Below, piece by piece: positions 13,248-24,137 of a stretch of 64,000 nucleotides of DNA. The stretch is taken from assembly GCF_009671205.1 (NCBI RefSeq), contig NZ_CP045309.1, positions 3,534,001 through 3,598,000 of the forward strand. Direction: 5' to 3'. The notes below the pieces were generated by a model. The model did not search any database. It had not been told where the DNA came from and worked only from the letters and a program-made list of their open reading frames with translations. Every line of letters starts with the position of its first letter. Position 1 is the stretch's first letter. Made by a program: the position numbers and the translations under genes. The stretch comes from Micromonospora terminaliae. Lineage in GTDB: Bacteria > Actinomycetota > Actinomycetes > Mycobacteriales > Micromonosporaceae.

Positions 13248-13419
13248 ACACCGCCGGAGACGGACATGCACCCCTGGCCGACGCCGCCGGACACCGCCGG
13301 AGACGGACATGCACCCCTGACCGACGCCGCCAGACACCGCCGGAGACGGACATGCACCCCTGACCGACGCTGCCGGACACCGCCGGAGACGGACGTTCAC
13401 CCCTGACCGACGCTGCCGG
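13248..13419. repeat. Tandem repeat, 43-bp period, four copies
   Basis: Units begin at 13248, 13291, 13334 and 13377 with ACACCGCCGGAGACGGAC and differ at only a few bases; a diverged copy precedes them at about 13205. A period of 43 is not a multiple of three, which argues against a coding repeat. Confidence 0.92.
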
Positions 13420-13660
13420 TACCGGCGGCTGCGAACGTGATGACGTGAATGGATCGCGCGGCACCGGAGGTGGTGGTGTCGCCGGATCGGGCCGCGCGGG
13501 CGGCGGGCCCGCGCCCCGCACCTCGTCCCGACCCGGTCGCCGGCCCAGCTACGGACGGCCAGGAGGAGCGAACCGGGCGACCAGACCGCCGACTGGACAC
13601 CGCGTTCATGCGGAACGGCCGTCGGCCCCGCCGACTGCCGGCCACCGACGGACCACCCGC

Positions 13661-13720
13661 GTTGATCAAGAGGTTTGCGTCGCCTTCCACCCGAATCCCG
13701 ACGCAAACTTCTTGATCAAC
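13661..13720. repeat. 60-bp palindromic element, family B copy 1
   Basis: Arms of 22 nt (13661-13682 and 13699-13720) pair with one mismatch around a 16-nt spacer. The arm starts GTTGATCAAGAGGTTTGCG. A related element is at 36109-36169. Confidence 0.88.
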
Positions 13721-13762
13721 GAAAGCGGCACCAGGAGGCGACCTGCCGGAAAGCCGGCGGGG

Positions 13763-15703
13763 TCAGGCGCTCGGGGTGCGTTGGGCGTCTTCGTCGAGGG
13801 CGGCCAGGATCGCCTCGGCCGTCCGCTTCCCCACTCCCGGCACTTCGGTGATCTCCTCCACCGTCGCCGCGCTGAGGCGCTTCAGTGAGCCGAAGTGCCG
13901 CAGCAGGGCCTTGCGGCGTACCTCGCCGAGGCCGGGGATGTTGTCCAGGGCCGACTCGGTCATCCGCTTGGAGCGGCGCTGGCGGTGGAAGGTGATGGCG
14001 AAGCGGTGGGCCTCGTCGCGGACCCGCTGGAGCAGGTAGAGCGCCTCGGAGGTGCGCGGCAGGATGACGGGGAACTCGTCGTCGGGCAGCCAGACCTCTT
14101 CGAGCCGCTTGGCCAGCCCGCAGAGCGCCACGTCGTCGATGCCCAGCTCGGCGAGGGCCTGCGCGGCTGCCGCCACCTGCGGCGGGCCACCGTCGACGAC
14201 GACGAGCTGGGGCGGGTAGGCGAACTTGCGCGGCCGCCCGGTGGTCGGGTCGATGCCGGGCCGGTCCGGGTCGCCGGCGGTCTCCTCGCCGATCTCCCCG
14301 GTCTCGGCACGGGCGTCCAGGTAGCGGGCGAAGCGCCGGCGCAGCACCTCGGACATGGCGGACAGGTCGTCGGTGGCGCCGCGCACGATGAACCGCCGGT
14401 ACTCGCTCTTGCGCGGCAGGCCGTCCTCGAAGACGACCATGCTGGCCACCACGTCGGTGCCCTGGATCTGCGAGACGTCGAAGCACTCGATGCGCAGCGG
14501 GGAGGTGCGCATGCCGAGCGATTCGGCGATCTCGTCGAGGGCCTGGCTGCGCGTGGTCAGGTCACCGGCCCGCTTGAGCTTGTGCCGGGCGAGCGCGTCC
14601 TTGGCGTTGCGCTCGACGGTCTCCAGCAGCGACCGCTTGTCGCCGCGCTGCGGCACCCGCAGCGACACCCGGCTCCCCCGCCGGGTCGACAGCCAGTCGG
14701 CGAGCGCGTCGACGTCGCCGGGCAGCTCGGGGACGAGCAGCTCGCGCGGGACGTCGGCCTCGCCCTGCTCGCCGCCGTAGACCTGCGTGCAGAAGTGGTG
14801 CACCAGGTCGCCGGTGGTCAGCTCCTCGGTCTTCTCCACCACCCAGCCGCGCTGGCCGCGGACCCGGCCGTCGCGGACGTGGAAGACCTGGACCGCGGCT
14901 TCGAGTGGGTCGTCGGCGAAGGCCACCACGTCGGCGTCGGTGCCGTCGCCGAGCACCACGGTCTGCTTCTCCATGGCCCGGCGCAGCGCGGCCACGTCGT
15001 CGCGCAGCCGGGCGGCCCGCTCGAACTCGAGCTGCTCGCTGGCCTCCAGCATCTCCTTCTCCAGCCGGCGCACCATCGTGTCGGTGCGGCCGGCCATGAA
15101 GTCGCAGAAGCCGTTGACGATCTCCCGGTGCCCCTCCGCGCTGACGCTGCCCACGCAGGGCGCGGAGCACTTGCCGATGTAGCCGAGCAGGCACGGCCGC
15201 CCGACCTGGCCGGCGCGCTTGAACACCCCGGAGGAGCAGGTCCGCGCCGGGAACACGCGGAGCAGCAGGTCCAGCGTCTCGCGGATGGCCCAGGCGTGCG
15301 AGTACGGCCCGAAGTAGCGCACCCCCTTGCGCTTGGCGCCGCGCATCACCTGCAGGCGCGGATATTCCTCGTCGAGGGTCACCGCCAGGTAGGGGTACGA
15401 CTTGTCGTCGCGGTAGCGGACGTTGAACCTGGGGTCGTACTGCTTGATCCAGGTGTATTCCTGCTGGAGCGCCTCGACCTCGGTCGCCACCGTGATCCAG
15501 TCCACCGACTCGGCGGTGAAGACCATCTGGCGGGTGCGCTGGTGCAGGTTGACCGGGTCGGCGAAGTAGGAGTTGAGCCGGCTGCGCAGGTTGCGCGCCT
15601 TGCCGACGTAGATAACCCGGCCGGTGCCGTCGCGGAAGCGGTAGACCCCTGGCGACTCCGGGATGGTGCCAGGTGCGGGACGGTAGGTCGAGGGGTCAGC
15701 CAC
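13763..15703 (-). CDS. uvrC: Excinuclease ABC subunit C
   Basis: The 646-residue UvrC makes both incisions in nucleotide excision repair. Domains in order: GIY-YIG endonuclease (about 14-95, [20 protein letters not shown]), a cysteine-bearing region ([15 protein letters not shown]), UVR/UvrB-binding motif near residue 225 ([16 protein letters not shown]), the RNase H-like endonuclease domain ([33 protein letters not shown]) and two C-terminal helix-hairpin-helix motifs ([31 protein letters not shown]). The start is GTG at 15703, with a TAGGCT -10 six nt upstream, so it looks leaderless. Confidence 0.97.
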   Translation of the reverse strand: MADPSTYRPAPGTIPESPGVYRFRDGTGRVIYVGKARNLRSRLNSYFADPVNLHQRTRQMVFTAESVDWITVATEVEALQQEYTWIKQYDPRFNVRYRDDKSYPYLAVTLDEEYPRLQVMRGAKRKGVRYFGPYSHAWAIRETLDLLLRVFPARTCSSGVFKRAGQVGRPCLLGYIGKCSAPCVGSVSAEGHREIVNGFCDFMAGRTDTMVRRLEKEMLEASEQLEFERAARLRDDVAALRRAMEKQTVVLGDGTDADVVAFADDPLEAAVQVFHVRDGRVRGQRGWVVEKTEELTTGDLVHHFCTQVYGGEQGEADVPRELLVPELPGDVDALADWLSTRRGSRVSLRVPQRGDKRSLLETVERNAKDALARHKLKRAGDLTTRSQALDEIAESLGMRTSPLRIECFDVSQIQGTDVVASMVVFEDGLPRKSEYRRFIVRGATDDLSAMSEVLRRRFARYLDARAETGEIGEETAGDPDRPGIDPTTGRPRKFAYPPQLVVVDGGPPQVAAAAQALAELGIDDVALCGLAKRLEEVWLPDDEFPVILPRTSEALYLLQRVRDEAHRFAITFHRQRRSKRMTESALDNIPGLGEVRRKALLRHFGSLKRLSAATVEEITEVPGVGKRTAEAILAALDEDAQRTPSA

Positions 15704-15709
15704 GCGCCA

Positions 15710-15715
15710 AGCCTA
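15710..15715 (-). promoter_or_regulatory. Leaderless-type -10 element of uvrC
   Basis: On the minus strand TAGGCT ends 6 nt before the GTG start of uvrC; no ribosome binding site is present. Confidence 0.5.
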
Positions 15716-15746
15716 GTCCGCACCCCCGACACCCGGCCGTCGCCGC

Positions 15747-15779
15747 GCGTCCCCCGCCACCGTGGCGGGCGGGGGACGC
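15747..15779 (-). terminator. Hairpin after the Rieske gene
   Basis: GCGTCCCCCGCCAC (15747-15760) pairs with 15762-15779 with a 4-nt bulge. It follows the Rieske gene stop by about 10 nt on the minus strand and precedes the uvrC promoter. Confidence 0.55.
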
Positions 15780-15789
15780 ACCGGCACGG

Positions 15790-16278
15790 TCAGGCCAGGG
15801 TGATCTGCTCGCCGGTGACCTTGATGTTCTTGGGCGCGAGCGGCTTGGTCGCCGGGCCCTGCTTCACGGAGCCGTCGGTGATCGAGAACCGGCTGTTGTG
15901 GCAGGTGCAGTTGATGGTGCCGCCGTCGACGTTCGACACCGGGCAGCCCTGGTGGGTGCAGATCGGGTCGAAGGCCTTGAACTGGCCGGCCTCGGGCTGG
16001 GTGATCACGACGCCCTGGCTGGCGAACACCGCGCCGCCGCCGACCGGGATGTCGGTGGTGCGGGCCAGCGGGCCGGTGCTGTCCCGGTCGCCGCCCTCGG
16101 CGTCGCCGGCTCCGGTGGCGCCCGGGCCGCCGCTGGTCGGGGCGGGGGCACCCGAGCCGGAGTCGTCGTCACCGCCGCAGCCCGCCAGCACCACGGCCGC
16201 GCCGACCGCGCCGGCGCCCGCGAGCAGGGCGCGGCGCGTCTGCGTACCCGGCCCGGTCAGCAGCTGATCATCACTCAT
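15790..16278 (-). CDS. Tat-exported, lipid-anchored Rieske [2Fe-2S] protein
   Basis: The 162-residue protein has a twin-arginine motif (TRRALLAG, R15-R16), a hydrophobic stretch and a lipobox LAGC with Cys34, then a Gly/Asp/Ser-rich linker. The C-terminal Rieske domain carries cluster ligands C107 and H109 (CTHQGC) and C124 and H127 (CTCH), with C112 and C126 placed for the usual disulfide. It is therefore a folded iron-sulfur lipoprotein on the outer face of the membrane. No cytochrome b or oxygenase partner is nearby, so its electron partner is unknown. Start ATG at 16278 with GAGAAAGG upstream. Confidence 0.9.
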   Translation of the reverse strand: MSDDQLLTGPGTQTRRALLAGAGAVGAAVVLAGCGGDDDSGSGAPAPTSGGPGATGAGDAEGGDRDSTGPLARTTDIPVGGGAVFASQGVVITQPEAGQFKAFDPICTHQGCPVSNVDGGTINCTCHNSRFSITDGSVKQGPATKPLAPKNIKVTGEQITLA

Positions 16279-16398
16279 GTCCGGCCTTTCTCTCGGCTGT
16301 CGCCACCCGTCGTGATCCGTGGCCACACTTCGGAACACGGACCAGGGTGCCCCACGGTTCATACTCACACGTCACCAAACGGATATCCGAGCAGAGAT

Positions 16399-16428
16399 CG
16401 GGCGGGCCGGATCGTCCCGGCCCGCCCG
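16399..16428 (-). terminator. 12-bp hairpin after uvrA
   Basis: Perfect arms 16399-16410 and 16417-16428 with a 6-nt loop lie about 14 nt past the uvrA stop on the minus strand. Confidence 0.65.
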
Positions 16429-16441
16429 TCGTACGCCTCGG

Positions 16442-19387
<2,946 letters not shown>

Positions 19388-19461
19388 GGTGCGTGTGCTC
19401 CCGGAAGAAGAATGTGAGGCGGATCTGTCCGCTCGACACGAGGTCTGAGCGGTTTTCGAGG

Positions 19462-19492
19462 GTTGTCGAGGCGCAGGGAAGACGCCTCGGCA
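19462..19492 (-). other. 11-bp stem-loop in the uvrA upstream region
   Basis: TTGTCGAGGCG (19462-19472) pairs with 19482-19492 with one wobble around a 9-nt loop. It lies between the rsgA stop and the uvrA start and could be a leader hairpin of uvrA or a terminator of rsgA. Confidence 0.4.
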
Positions 19493-19595
19493 ACTCTAGC
19501 CCCGAGGTATGACAACTTCCGTCGGGCGGACATTCCCCCAGGTCAGCACGGTCGGGCGGGCACCGGCGCGGCCCACCCGGCCGCACCGGCACCCC

Positions 19596-20675
19596 CTAGA
19601 GTCCCCCGGGTCCGGGCGGGGTCGCCGGACGCCCGGTCCGGCGCCGGCCGCCGCGCCAGCTCCCCCGGCGCTCGGCGGCCAGCCGCACCTCCCGGCGCCG
19701 GGTCTCGTACGCCACCTCGCGCTGGAGCCGGCGCCAGTTCTCCCAGCGCCGCACGGGCAGCTCGCCGCTGTCCAGGGCCTCCCGCACCGCGCAGGCCGGC
19801 TCGGCCTCGTGGGCGCAGTCGGCGTACCGGCAGCCGGCCGCCAGCTCGGCGATGTCGGCGAACGCCCGGTCCAGGCCGGCCGAGCCGTCCAGCAGGCCGA
19901 CCGCCCGCACGCCCGGGGTGTCCAGCACGGCTCCCCCGCCGGGGATCGGCACCAGCGCCCGCCAGGTGGTGGTGTGCCGGCCCTTGCCGTCGGACCGCCG
20001 GATCGCCTGGGTGCGCATCACGTCGGCCCCGGCCAGGGCGTTGACCAGGCTCGACTTGCCCGCGCCGGAGGGCCCGAGCAGGCCGAGGGTGCGCCCCGGG
20101 GCGACGTACCGGCGCAGCGGGTCCAGCCCGGTGCCGCGCTCGGCGCTGACCGGCAGCACCGGCACACCCGGCGCCAGTGCGGCGAGCTGCCGGGCCACGG
20201 CCGCCGGGTCGGCGGCCAGGTCGGCCTTGGTGAGCACGACGAGCGGCTCGGCGCCGGACTCGTGCGCCAGGGAGAGCAGCCGCTCGATGCGGGCGGCGTC
20301 CGGCTCCGGGTGCACCGGTTCGACCACCGCGGCGGCGTCGAGGTTGGCGGCCAGCACCTGGCCGCTGGCGTCCTTGCCGGCGGTGCGCCGGATGAGCGCG
20401 GTACGGCGGGGCAGCACGGTCTCCACCGTGACCGGCCCGTCCGGCCAGGTGGCGAGCAGCACCCAGTCGCCGGCACAGGGCAGCGCGGTCAGGTCCCGGG
20501 CAGCGGCGGCCAGCACGGCGCCGCCCAGGCTGGCCCGGACGGGCCCCTCCGGGCGGAGGACGGTGCAGACCCCGCGGTCGACGCGGGCCACCCGGCCCGG
20601 CCGGCGGTCAAGGCGTGGATTCAGGTACGCCGCCCGGTCGGCGTCCCAGCCGAGGGCGGTCAGATCGATGGTCAT
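19596..20675 (-). CDS. rsgA: Ribosome small subunit-dependent GTPase A
   Basis: The 359-residue protein is a circularly permuted GTPase that acts in late 30S maturation. Order of motifs shows the permutation: G4 VVLTKADLA, then G1 LLGPSGAGKSSLVNALAG, then G3 DTPGV. An N-terminal OB-like domain (about 25-85) precedes, and a C-terminal zinc site (CRYADCAHEAEPACAV) follows, then a basic tail rich in Arg and Gly. The start is ATG at 20675 giving MTIDLTALGWD. It is divergent from the MDMPI-type gene. Confidence 0.94.
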   Translation of the reverse strand: MTIDLTALGWDADRAAYLNPRLDRRPGRVARVDRGVCTVLRPEGPVRASLGGAVLAAAARDLTALPCAGDWVLLATWPDGPVTVETVLPRRTALIRRTAGKDASGQVLAANLDAAAVVEPVHPEPDAARIERLLSLAHESGAEPLVVLTKADLAADPAAVARQLAALAPGVPVLPVSAERGTGLDPLRRYVAPGRTLGLLGPSGAGKSSLVNALAGADVMRTQAIRRSDGKGRHTTTWRALVPIPGGGAVLDTPGVRAVGLLDGSAGLDRAFADIAELAAGCRYADCAHEAEPACAVREALDSGELPVRRWENWRRLQREVAYETRRREVRLAAERRGSWRGGRRRTGRPATPPGPGGL

Positions 20676-20896
20676 GTGTCCTCATCGGTGTCGAGGGGGT
20701 TCATGGCGGAACACGCGTGCTGCGACCGGCATGCTCACCACCTCCGCTCCGACTCCCGGTGCCCGCGTCCTACGGCGACGGCGGCCCCGGCGCGTCCGAA
20801 CGGCGCGCCGCGACCCGATGCCGTCGGCCCCGACGGTAGGGGGTACGCCGACGCGCCGAAAGCCATTTCCCCGGCGACGCGACGCCGACGTACCGC

Positions 20897-20902
20897 TAGG
20901 GT
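20897..20902 (+). promoter_or_regulatory. Leaderless-type -10 element of the MDMPI-type gene
   Basis: TAGGGT lies 7 nt before the GTG start at 20910, with no ribosome binding site between. Confidence 0.5.
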
Positions 20903-20909
20903 CCAAGAC

Positions 20910-21626
20910 GTGACGAGCGACCCCCTCCTGCTGACCGGCGAGCTGGACGAGGCGACCGGCCGGTTGCTGCGTACCGTGACCACCCTGGGCGCCGCCGACA
21001 TCGCCGCGCCGTCCCTGCTGCCGGGCTGGACGCGCGCACACGTCCTGACCCACCTGGCCCGCAACGCCGACGCGTTCGTCAACCTGCTGACCGCCGCCCG
21101 CACCGGCGAGGCGATCCCGATGTACGCCAGCCCCGAGGCCCGGACCGCCGACATCGAGGCGGGCGCCGGCCGGGGGCCGGCGGACCTCATGGACGACCTG
21201 CGCCACAGCTCGCAGCGGTTCACGGCGGCGGTCGCCGAGATGCCGGTGGAGGCCTGGGGGGCCACCGTGCAGACCCGGCGTGGCCCGTGGCCGGCGGCCA
21301 TGCTGGTCTGGGGGCGGCTGCGCGAGGTCGAGGTGCACCACGTCGACCTGGGCGCCGGCTACCGGCCGGCCGACTGGCCGGACGCGTTCGCCCAGCGGCT
21401 GCTGCACGAGGTGGCCGCCGGCCTGGCCGGCAACCCGGACGCGCCGGCCATGGTGCTGCGCTTCGACGGCGTCCGGCACGAACTCGTCGTGGGCGATCCC
21501 GAGGGGGCGCCCACGATCACCGGTCCCGCGCCGGAACTCGCCGCCTGGCTGACCGGCCGCAGCGCGGGCGACACGCTCACCGTCACTCCCGACGGCCCCC
21601 TGCCGACTCCACCGGAATGGATCTGA
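20910..21626 (+). CDS. Maleylpyruvate isomerase family mycothiol-dependent enzyme
   Basis: The 238-residue protein has the MDMPI N-terminal fold (DinB-like four-helix bundle, about residues 10-150) with the metal-binding pattern seen in mycothiol-dependent enzymes: HLARNADAF (His48), and EVEVHHVDLG. A small C-terminal SCP2-like domain follows (about 155-238). The family uses mycothiol as a cofactor, but individual members act on many substrates, so the reaction here is not known. The metallo-hydrolase gene follows with overlap or a few bases, suggesting a two-gene operon. Confidence 0.85.
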   Translation: MTSDPLLLTGELDEATGRLLRTVTTLGAADIAAPSLLPGWTRAHVLTHLARNADAFVNLLTAARTGEAIPMYASPEARTADIEAGAGRGPADLMDDLRHSSQRFTAAVAEMPVEAWGATVQTRRGPWPAAMLVWGRLREVEVHHVDLGAGYRPADWPDAFAQRLLHEVAAGLAGNPDAPAMVLRFDGVRHELVVGDPEGAPTITGPAPELAAWLTGRSAGDTLTVTPDGPLPTPPEWI

Positions 21627-21634
21627 ACCCCGTC

Positions 21635-22288
21635 ATGACCTACAGCGGAGACGTCACGCCCGGCGGTGCGCCGGCCGTACGCGAGCTCGACAAGCTCACC
21701 ATCACCAAGGTGTCGGTGGGACCGATGGACAACAACGCCTACCTGCTGCGCTGCCGGGAGACCGGCGAGCAGGTGCTGATCGACGCGGCGAACGAGGCGC
21801 CCCGCCTGCTCGACCTGGTCGGCGACGGCGGGCTGGCCGCGGTCGTCACGACGCACCGGCACATGGACCACTGGGTCGCCCTGGAGGAGGTGGTCGCCAA
21901 GACCGGCGCCCGCCCGCTGGTGCACGCCGACGACGCCGAGGGGCTGCCGATCGACGCCGAGCCGCTGCACGAGGGCGACACGGTCCCGGTCGGTGACTGC
22001 GCGCTGGAGGTGATCCACCTCAAGGGCCACACGCCCGGCTCGATCGCGCTCCTCTACCGCGACCCGTCCGGCGTGCCGCACCTGTTCACCGGCGACTCGC
22101 TGTTCCCCGGCGGGGTCGGCAACACCGAGAAGGACCCGGACCGGTTCGGCCAGCTCATCGACGACGTCGAGCGGAAGCTCTTCGACCGGCTGCCGGACGA
22201 GACGTGGTTCTACCCGGGCCACGGCAAGGACAGCACCCTCGGCGCGGAGCGCCCGGCGCTGCCGCAGTGGCGGGCCCGCGGCTGGTGA
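21635..22288 (+). CDS. MBL-fold metallo-hydrolase
   Basis: The 217-residue protein has the metallo-beta-lactamase hydrolase fold: the metal motif THRHMDHW (HxHxDH), a later KGHTPGS histidine, FTGDSLFPGGVG (bridging Asp) and FYPGHGKDSTLG (last His). This arrangement is like glyoxalase II and related thioester hydrolases. Two starts are possible: ATG at 21635, used here, or ATG at 21617, which would overlap the upstream stop. Pairing with a mycothiol-type enzyme makes a thiol-conjugate hydrolase role plausible, but this is inference. Confidence 0.85.
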   Translation: MTYSGDVTPGGAPAVRELDKLTITKVSVGPMDNNAYLLRCRETGEQVLIDAANEAPRLLDLVGDGGLAAVVTTHRHMDHWVALEEVVAKTGARPLVHADDAEGLPIDAEPLHEGDTVPVGDCALEVIHLKGHTPGSIALLYRDPSGVPHLFTGDSLFPGGVGNTEKDPDRFGQLIDDVERKLFDRLPDETWFYPGHGKDSTLGAERPALPQWRARGW

Positions 22289-22293
22289 GCGCG

Positions 22294-22316
22294 GCGGGCC
22301 GGCCCGACCGGCCCGC
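22294..22316. terminator. 9-bp GC hairpin between convergent genes
   Basis: Perfect arms 22294-22302 and 22308-22316 with a 5-nt loop fill the gap between the MBL hydrolase stop and the DedA stop. Confidence 0.55.
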
Positions 22317-22937
22317 TCAGCCGGCGTCCGCGGCGGTCACCGCGCGGAGCCGGTGCCGGGTGCCGAGCAGCACCGGGCCGGCGAGCAACAGGCCGACCGC
22401 CATGGTGAGGACCGTCGGGTTGGGCGCACCGGGCAGCAGCCCGGTCAGCGCCCGCGCCGTGATGCCGAGGGTCACGTAGAGGCCGGCCCAGAGCGTCGCG
22501 CCGGCCGTCGCGCAGACCGCGAACCTCCGGTAGGACATCCGCAGGCCCCCGGCGGCCAGCGGCAGCAGCGCGTTGAACACCGGCAGGAACGGCGCCACCA
22601 GCACCATCCGCCCGCCGCCGCGGCACAGCAGCGCCTCGGCCGCCGCCCAGCGCGGCTCGCCGATCCAGTCGCCCAGCCGGCTGTGCCGCAGCCGCTCACC
22701 CCAGCGCCGCCCGGCCAGGAAGCTCAACGACCACCCGGCGAGGCAGCCCGCCACCACGGCCACGACGGTCGCCAGGCCGGTCGCCGGCCGGCCCGCGCCG
22801 ACCGCGGCGAGGACCGCGGCGTCGCCGGGCACCAGAACCCCGAGCAGGGGTACGGCGTCGGCGAGCATCACCATGCCGAGCATCCCCATCAGCAGGGTGG
22901 TGGGCAGCTCCCCGACCTGGGCCAGCAGATCCGTCAT
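22317..22937 (-). CDS. DedA/SNARE-associated (VTT) family membrane protein
   Basis: The 206-residue protein has the DedA family layout: several hydrophobic segments, the N-terminal PLLGVLVPGDAAVLAAVGAG motif, AGWSLSFLAGRRWGERLR in the central re-entrant region, and RMVLVAPFLPVFNALLPLAAG. DedA proteins are proposed lipid carriers/scramblases, with undecaprenyl phosphate or phospholipid transport shown for some. Start is ATG at 22937; a TAGCGT -10 lies 7 nt upstream. A second DedA domain occurs in the fusion protein at 32585-34033. Confidence 0.85.
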   Translation of the reverse strand: MTDLLAQVGELPTTLLMGMLGMVMLADAVPLLGVLVPGDAAVLAAVGAGRPATGLATVVAVVAGCLAGWSLSFLAGRRWGERLRHSRLGDWIGEPRWAAAEALLCRGGGRMVLVAPFLPVFNALLPLAAGGLRMSYRRFAVCATAGATLWAGLYVTLGITARALTGLLPGAPNPTVLTMAVGLLLAGPVLLGTRHRLRAVTAADAG

Positions 22938-22944
22938 GCTCCGT

Positions 22945-22950
22945 ACGCTA
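22945..22950 (-). promoter_or_regulatory. Leaderless-type -10 element of the DedA gene
   Basis: On the minus strand TAGCGT ends 7 nt before the ATG at 22937. Confidence 0.45.
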
Positions 22951-23027
22951 GGGACCGCGGCGGCCCGGCACATCCGGTTTGATCACCCATCGGTCCCCGA
23001 GTCCGGCTAGGGATGAACCCTGAGGGG

Positions 23028-23714
23028 TCAGCGGGGGCGGAGCACCTGGACCCGGCGGACCGGGGAGTCGACCGAGGGTTCGGTGACGGGCACCGGGTAG
23101 GCCGCCACCAGCTCCAGCCGGTCCGGCGGCAGGTGTCCCCGGTCCGGGTCGCCGACGAGCACCTGGACCCCCCGGTCGGCGGCCCGTTGCAGGTAGGGCA
23201 GCACCCGCGCGGCCAGCGCCGCGTCATAGAGGACGTCCCCGGCCAGCACCAGGTCGGCGCTGGCGGTGCCGTCGAGCAGGTCGTCGCCGGTGGCGGCCAC
23301 GGTGACCCGGTTGGCCCGGGCGTTGACCGTCACGGCCGCCACCGCCCAGGGGTCGACGTCGTTGGCGACCACGCGGTCGGCGCCGGCCAGCGCGGCGGCG
23401 ATGGCGACCAGCCCGGAGCCGGCGGCCAGGTCGAGCACCCGCCGCCCGGCGGCGAGCTCGGGGTGGTCGAGCAGGTGCCGGGCGAGCGCCTGCCCGCCGG
23501 CCCAGACCGAGGCCCAGTACGGGGGCGGCAGCGACTGGCCGGCGGCCGCCTCCATCCGGGCCCACCAGAGGATGGCGTCCTCGGCGAGGTGCAGGCGTAC
23601 CTCCGGCACGTACGGCGCGTCGACCAGCCGGAGCCGGTCGAGCCCGTCGCCGGGCGCCGCGATCTCCCGTTCCAGGTCGGCCAGCGGCGTGGTTGTCTTC
23701 ACCGGGGCAAGCAT
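23028..23714 (-). CDS. Class I SAM-dependent methyltransferase (ETFB-lysine/protein methyltransferase-like)
   Basis: The 228-residue protein has a SAM-binding core with motif I VLDLAAGSGLVAIAAALAGA near residue 100, acidic VVANDVDPWA after it, and ADLVLAGDVLYDAALAARVLP as motif IV. The upstream PPYWASVWAGGQALARHLL resembles the METTL/ETFB-lysine methyltransferase group, pointing to a protein substrate, but this is a family-level guess. The start is ATG at 23714, or the GTG five codons in. It is divergent from cspA. Confidence 0.78.
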   Translation of the reverse strand: MLAPVKTTTPLADLEREIAAPGDGLDRLRLVDAPYVPEVRLHLAEDAILWWARMEAAAGQSLPPPYWASVWAGGQALARHLLDHPELAAGRRVLDLAAGSGLVAIAAALAGADRVVANDVDPWAVAAVTVNARANRVTVAATGDDLLDGTASADLVLAGDVLYDAALAARVLPYLQRAADRGVQVLVGDPDRGHLPPDRLELVAAYPVPVTEPSVDSPVRRVQVLRPR

Positions 23715-23882
23715 GCCCCTCGCCGCCCCGCGCCGGAGGGATTTTTCCCGCCTGCCGGCGTATTCGTGGGCCACACCGGCACTTCCGCCAGCGAATGACG
23801 GTTCGGGCGGTTACTGTCGGGAAGGTACAGGGCGATCACCGGCCGCGACCGGTGCTCACCCGCATTGAACAGGGAGAGACGC

Positions 23883-24086
23883 ATGGCAACCGGCACGGTC
23901 AAGTGGTTCAACTCGGAAAAGGGCTTCGGCTTCATCGAGCAGGACGGCGGAGGGCCGGACGTGTTCGTCCACTACTCGGCCATCCAATCCAGCGGCTACC
24001 GCGAGCTGAACGAGGGCCAGAAGGTCGAGTTCGAGGTGACCCAGGGGCAGAAGGGTCCGCAGGCGGACAACGTCCGTCCGATGTAG
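23883..24086 (+). CDS. cspA: Cold shock protein (CspA family)
   Basis: The 67-residue protein is a single cold-shock OB-fold domain: [20 protein letters not shown] carries RNP1, DVFVHYSAI carries RNP2. Such proteins bind single-stranded RNA/DNA and act as RNA chaperones. The start ATG at 23883 has GGGAGA about 6 nt upstream. The 168-bp region before it, shared with the divergent methyltransferase, contains a possible extended -10 TTACTGT at 23811-23817, which would give a leader of about 60 nt. A hairpin follows the gene. Confidence 0.95.
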   Translation: MATGTVKWFNSEKGFGFIEQDGGGPDVFVHYSAIQSSGYRELNEGQKVEFEVTQGQKGPQADNVRPM

Positions 24087-24098
24087 CTTCGTGCCGGT

Positions 24099-24126
24099 GG
24101 CGGCGGTCGGTGGTCCGACCGCCGCC
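24099..24126. terminator. 12-bp hairpin between cspA and the MFS gene
   Basis: Perfect arms 24099-24110 and 24115-24126 with a 4-nt loop lie between two converging stops. Confidence 0.7.
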
Positions 24127-24137
24127 GCAGCGCATTC

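Larger units (their letters stand above)
12201..13762. other. Repeat-rich 1.56-kb gap without a convincing gene
   Basis: This stretch between the C39 peptidase start and the uvrC stop holds at least five separate repeat structures, annotated individually. All six frames contain open stretches, but their products are low-complexity, mirror the repeats on both strands and match no family I know. I therefore call it noncoding. It separates uvrC from rapZ together with recQ and the peptidase gene. Confidence 0.7.

Noticed and set aside
13248..13419. Possible CRISPR array
   Set aside because: The 43-bp units are directly tandem without unique spacers, and no cas genes are present. The same applies to the 57-bp repeat at 46315.
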